Below, piece after piece: positions 28,253 through 29,965 of a stretch of 29,965 bases of DNA. Below the pieces are notes generated by a model, which had not been told where the DNA came from, ran no database searches, and worked only from the letters and a program-made list of their open reading frames with translations. Position numbers and translations under genes: made by a program. How positions within the stretch are numbered: position 1 is the first letter of the stretch; each line of letters starts with the position of its first letter. This DNA comes from a virus: positions 1 through 29,965 of IMG/VR virus record IMGVR_UViG_3300008740_000035. The stretch is one strand, 5' to 3'.

Positions 28253-29965
28253 ATGGCAAGTAGATTCGACTCTATTTTCGATCAGTTCAAGACTCAAGCA
28301 CCTCCAGCAAATGCCGTTCAACAGGGTCAGCCAAGTTCTAGTTTTGACTCAATATTTGACCAGTTTAAGGATTATCCTCAGCCTGTAATTGAGCAAAAAC
28401 CAGAAAGCGGTTTCTGGGCGCACATCAAAAAATCGTTTGCTGATGCGTATGACTACATAAGTCTTGCTTCATTAGGCTTGGACGGGGCTGAAGGTAACGA
28501 AGAAGAAATTGCACGGATCGTTGCGGAAACTTCTCGAAGACAGCATGAGGTAGCAAAAAGCGCCCAGCATAAGTATCTGCTCGATGTGGTTGGTAGAGAA
28601 AGCAAGGATGTAAAGGATGCAGAGGGCTTTGCTAATACCTCGTTGGCTGTACTCGATGCCGCGGGGAAAACCATCTGGACGGCTGTCACTAACCCTCTTG
28701 GTGTAGCGGAGTTTGGCGCATCGCAGGCAGGCAACATGGCTGTTGCTGTTGGCGGTATGTTTGCTGGCGCTTTGGCTGGATCGCCGGGTGGGCCTCTTGG
28801 TATCGCGATTGGCTCCAGAGTTGGGGCGGGAACGGCAGGAGCATCGGTCGAAACAGGAGCGGCTTATATTGAAGCCCTGATGAAGGCGGGTATCGATGTT
28901 ACGAATGAGGCGGCGGTGCAGAAAGCCATCTCTGATCCTGAATTCCAGCGCGAAATGTACAAAAAAGGCTACACCAAAGGCCTTACCATCGGAATAGTTG
29001 ATGCCGCGTTTATGGGCCTCTCAAAGATGCCCGGAACCAAGGCGGGGCGTGAGTTACGCAAAGACCTTCTTAAAGAAGGCATTGATATTAAGAAGAATGC
29101 CGACTGGGAAAAGATCGCCGTTAGACACGCAGAGGGCGATGGGGCAGTAACCGCGGCATTCAAGAAGTATGCAGAAGCCCCAAGGGCCAAAGCAATCGGC
29201 ACTAAAAGGATGACGATTGAAACCCTCGGTGAGGGGGTTGGTGAAGGTCTCGGCGGACTTGCCGCATTCGGTGAAACTTCGTTTGAAGACATCGCCCTTG
29301 AAATGCTGGGCAGTACCGCCCAGTCCGCTGTGCAGGCATCTGTCTCTGCGTCTTTATCTGGGTCAAAGCAACTTCTACAGAAGGCTACAAAAGAGTCATT
29401 ACGCCAACAGGCAGATGCTGTCCATAAAGGAGAAGCCAGCGGTATTGAGCCAGAGGAATTAAACGAGGCACTGCGCCGCCAGAAAGATGGCGTAAGCGCA
29501 CAACTGGATACAGTCTCAGAGCCTATTGCCGCTTTTGAAGAAGATATAGGTGAGGCGGACAACGCCCAGTCTGTGGTTGATTCCCTTAGAACTGCCCTGA
29601 CTCTGGAAGGGTTTGCGAACTACAGATTGTCTTTGCAATCCGCGCTCCAAACAGAAGACACATATCCGAATGGCGTGATTCCATTTTACGTTGCTCTCAC
29701 CAAAGAGGAGCAGGCCACACTAGCGGCAGGGGGATCGCTTTCCACTCCTATAAAGGGAAGCCTCAGTCGCGGCAGGGTGAGTGCAAGGAAAGGGAAGACC
29801 GATAAGAAAGGCCAAAACTTTGGCGGTCAGGATGTTGTCCTTGTTAAGGTTCCCGTTTCCTCGGTAATCATGCGTGGCAATTGGGATAATGTGGAACTGG
29901 TTGTATCGCCCAAGGGAATGCAACTGGCCGCGGTTCCTAAAGTTGCGGAAACGAGTGAAACTAAA
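28253..29965 (+). CDS. Large ejection/internal virion protein, 3' truncated (571 aa visible)
   Basis: Open to the right edge, so the true size is larger. FDSIFDQFK occurs twice near the N-terminus (residues 5-13 and 31-39; 28265-28291 and 28343-28369). A glycine-rich hydrophobic region (about 165-205: AVAVGGMFAGALAGSPGGPL) looks membrane-active. A helical stretch with ETLGEGVGEGLGGLAAFGE follows. The last 110 residues are beta-rich (GVIPFYVALTKEEQATLAAG ... DVVLVKVPVSSVIMRG ... VELVVSP) and may form a separate catalytic-type domain. The size class and position suit the largest internal virion protein of a podovirus-like phage. No lytic transglycosylase motif is seen in the visible part. It starts just after the previous stop. 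Confidence 0.68.
   Translation, partial: MASRFDSIFDQFKTQAPPANAVQQGQPSSSFDSIFDQFKDYPQPVIEQKPESGFWAHIKKSFADAYDYISLASLGLDGAEGNEEEIARIVAETSRRQHEVAKSAQHKYLLDVVGRESKDVKDAEGFANTSLAVLDAAGKTIWTAVTNPLGVAEFGASQAGNMAVAVGGMFAGALAGSPGGPLGIAIGSRVGAGTAGASVETGAAYIEALMKAGIDVTNEAAVQKAISDPEFQREMYKKGYTKGLTIGIVDAAFMGLSKMPGTKAGRELRKDLLKEGIDIKKNADWEKIAVRHAEGDGAVTAAFKKYAEAPRAKAIGTKRMTIETLGEGVGEGLGGLAAFGETSFEDIALEMLGSTAQSAVQASVSASLSGSKQLLQKATKESLRQQADAVHKGEASGIEPEELNEALRRQKDGVSAQLDTVSEPIAAFEEDIGEADNAQSVVDSLRTALTLEGFANYRLSLQSALQTEDTYPNGVIPFYVALTKEEQATLAAGGSLSTPIKGSLSRGRVSARKGKTDKKGQNFGGQDVVLVKVPVSSVIMRGNWDNVELVVSPKGMQLAAVPKVAETSETK

Noticed and set aside
28969-29562. Minus-strand frame of 197 codons
   Set aside because: It lies opposite the long open frame of the ejection protein, which has clear domain structure; no start signals are seen.

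Overview
The window is one continuous, all plus-strand stretch of the late (virion) half of a tailed double-stranded DNA phage genome. I see no host chromosomal gene, integrase, repressor, polymerase, tRNA or CRISPR. The short-tailed (podovirus) plan is inferred from three things: a P22-size portal, an adaptor plus nozzle in place of tape measure and sheath genes, and a block of internal virion (ejection) proteins. Many fibre domains resemble those common in uncultured marine phages, so a marine Gram-negative host is a reasonable guess but is not proven here. Both ends are cut inside genes: terminase on the left and a large ejection protein on the right.

Layout. 1-6624 is packaging and head: large terminase (5' truncated), four small unknown genes including a 31-residue membrane peptide, portal, a small helical protein, scaffold, major capsid protein and a small protein after it, closed by a strong intrinsic terminator at 6638-6660. 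6678-12214 starts with two unknown proteins, one long and disordered. A GT9-like glycosyltransferase overlaps the disordered gene, then the head-tail adaptor and the nozzle follow. 12214-22045 is the most distinctive region. A long repeat-rich fibre is followed by a tightly overlapping series of short fibre-like genes (107-353 residues). These carry C1q-like, galactose-binding-like or other beta-rich ends, and five small chaperone-like genes are interspersed among them. Several members are visibly duplicated.

22046-22104 is the main intergenic gap, with a palindrome and a 12-bp tandem repeat. 22105-23795 encodes a secreted protein, three small proteins with one membrane segment plus coiled coil, and two more small proteins. 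It is a candidate lysis or envelope cassette, but no endolysin is recognisable. 23826-29965 encodes internal virion proteins with a GNAT-like gene embedded in them, ending in a large glycine-rich protein that continues past the window.

Genes overlap by stop-start (TAATG, ATGA) almost throughout, which suggests translational coupling in a few long late transcripts. The clearest candidate for something new is the fibre array: a modular, apparently recombining set of short receptor-binding components with shared N-terminal tags, shared linkers, duplicated gene junctions and paired small genes. All family names come from reading sequence patterns without database searches.
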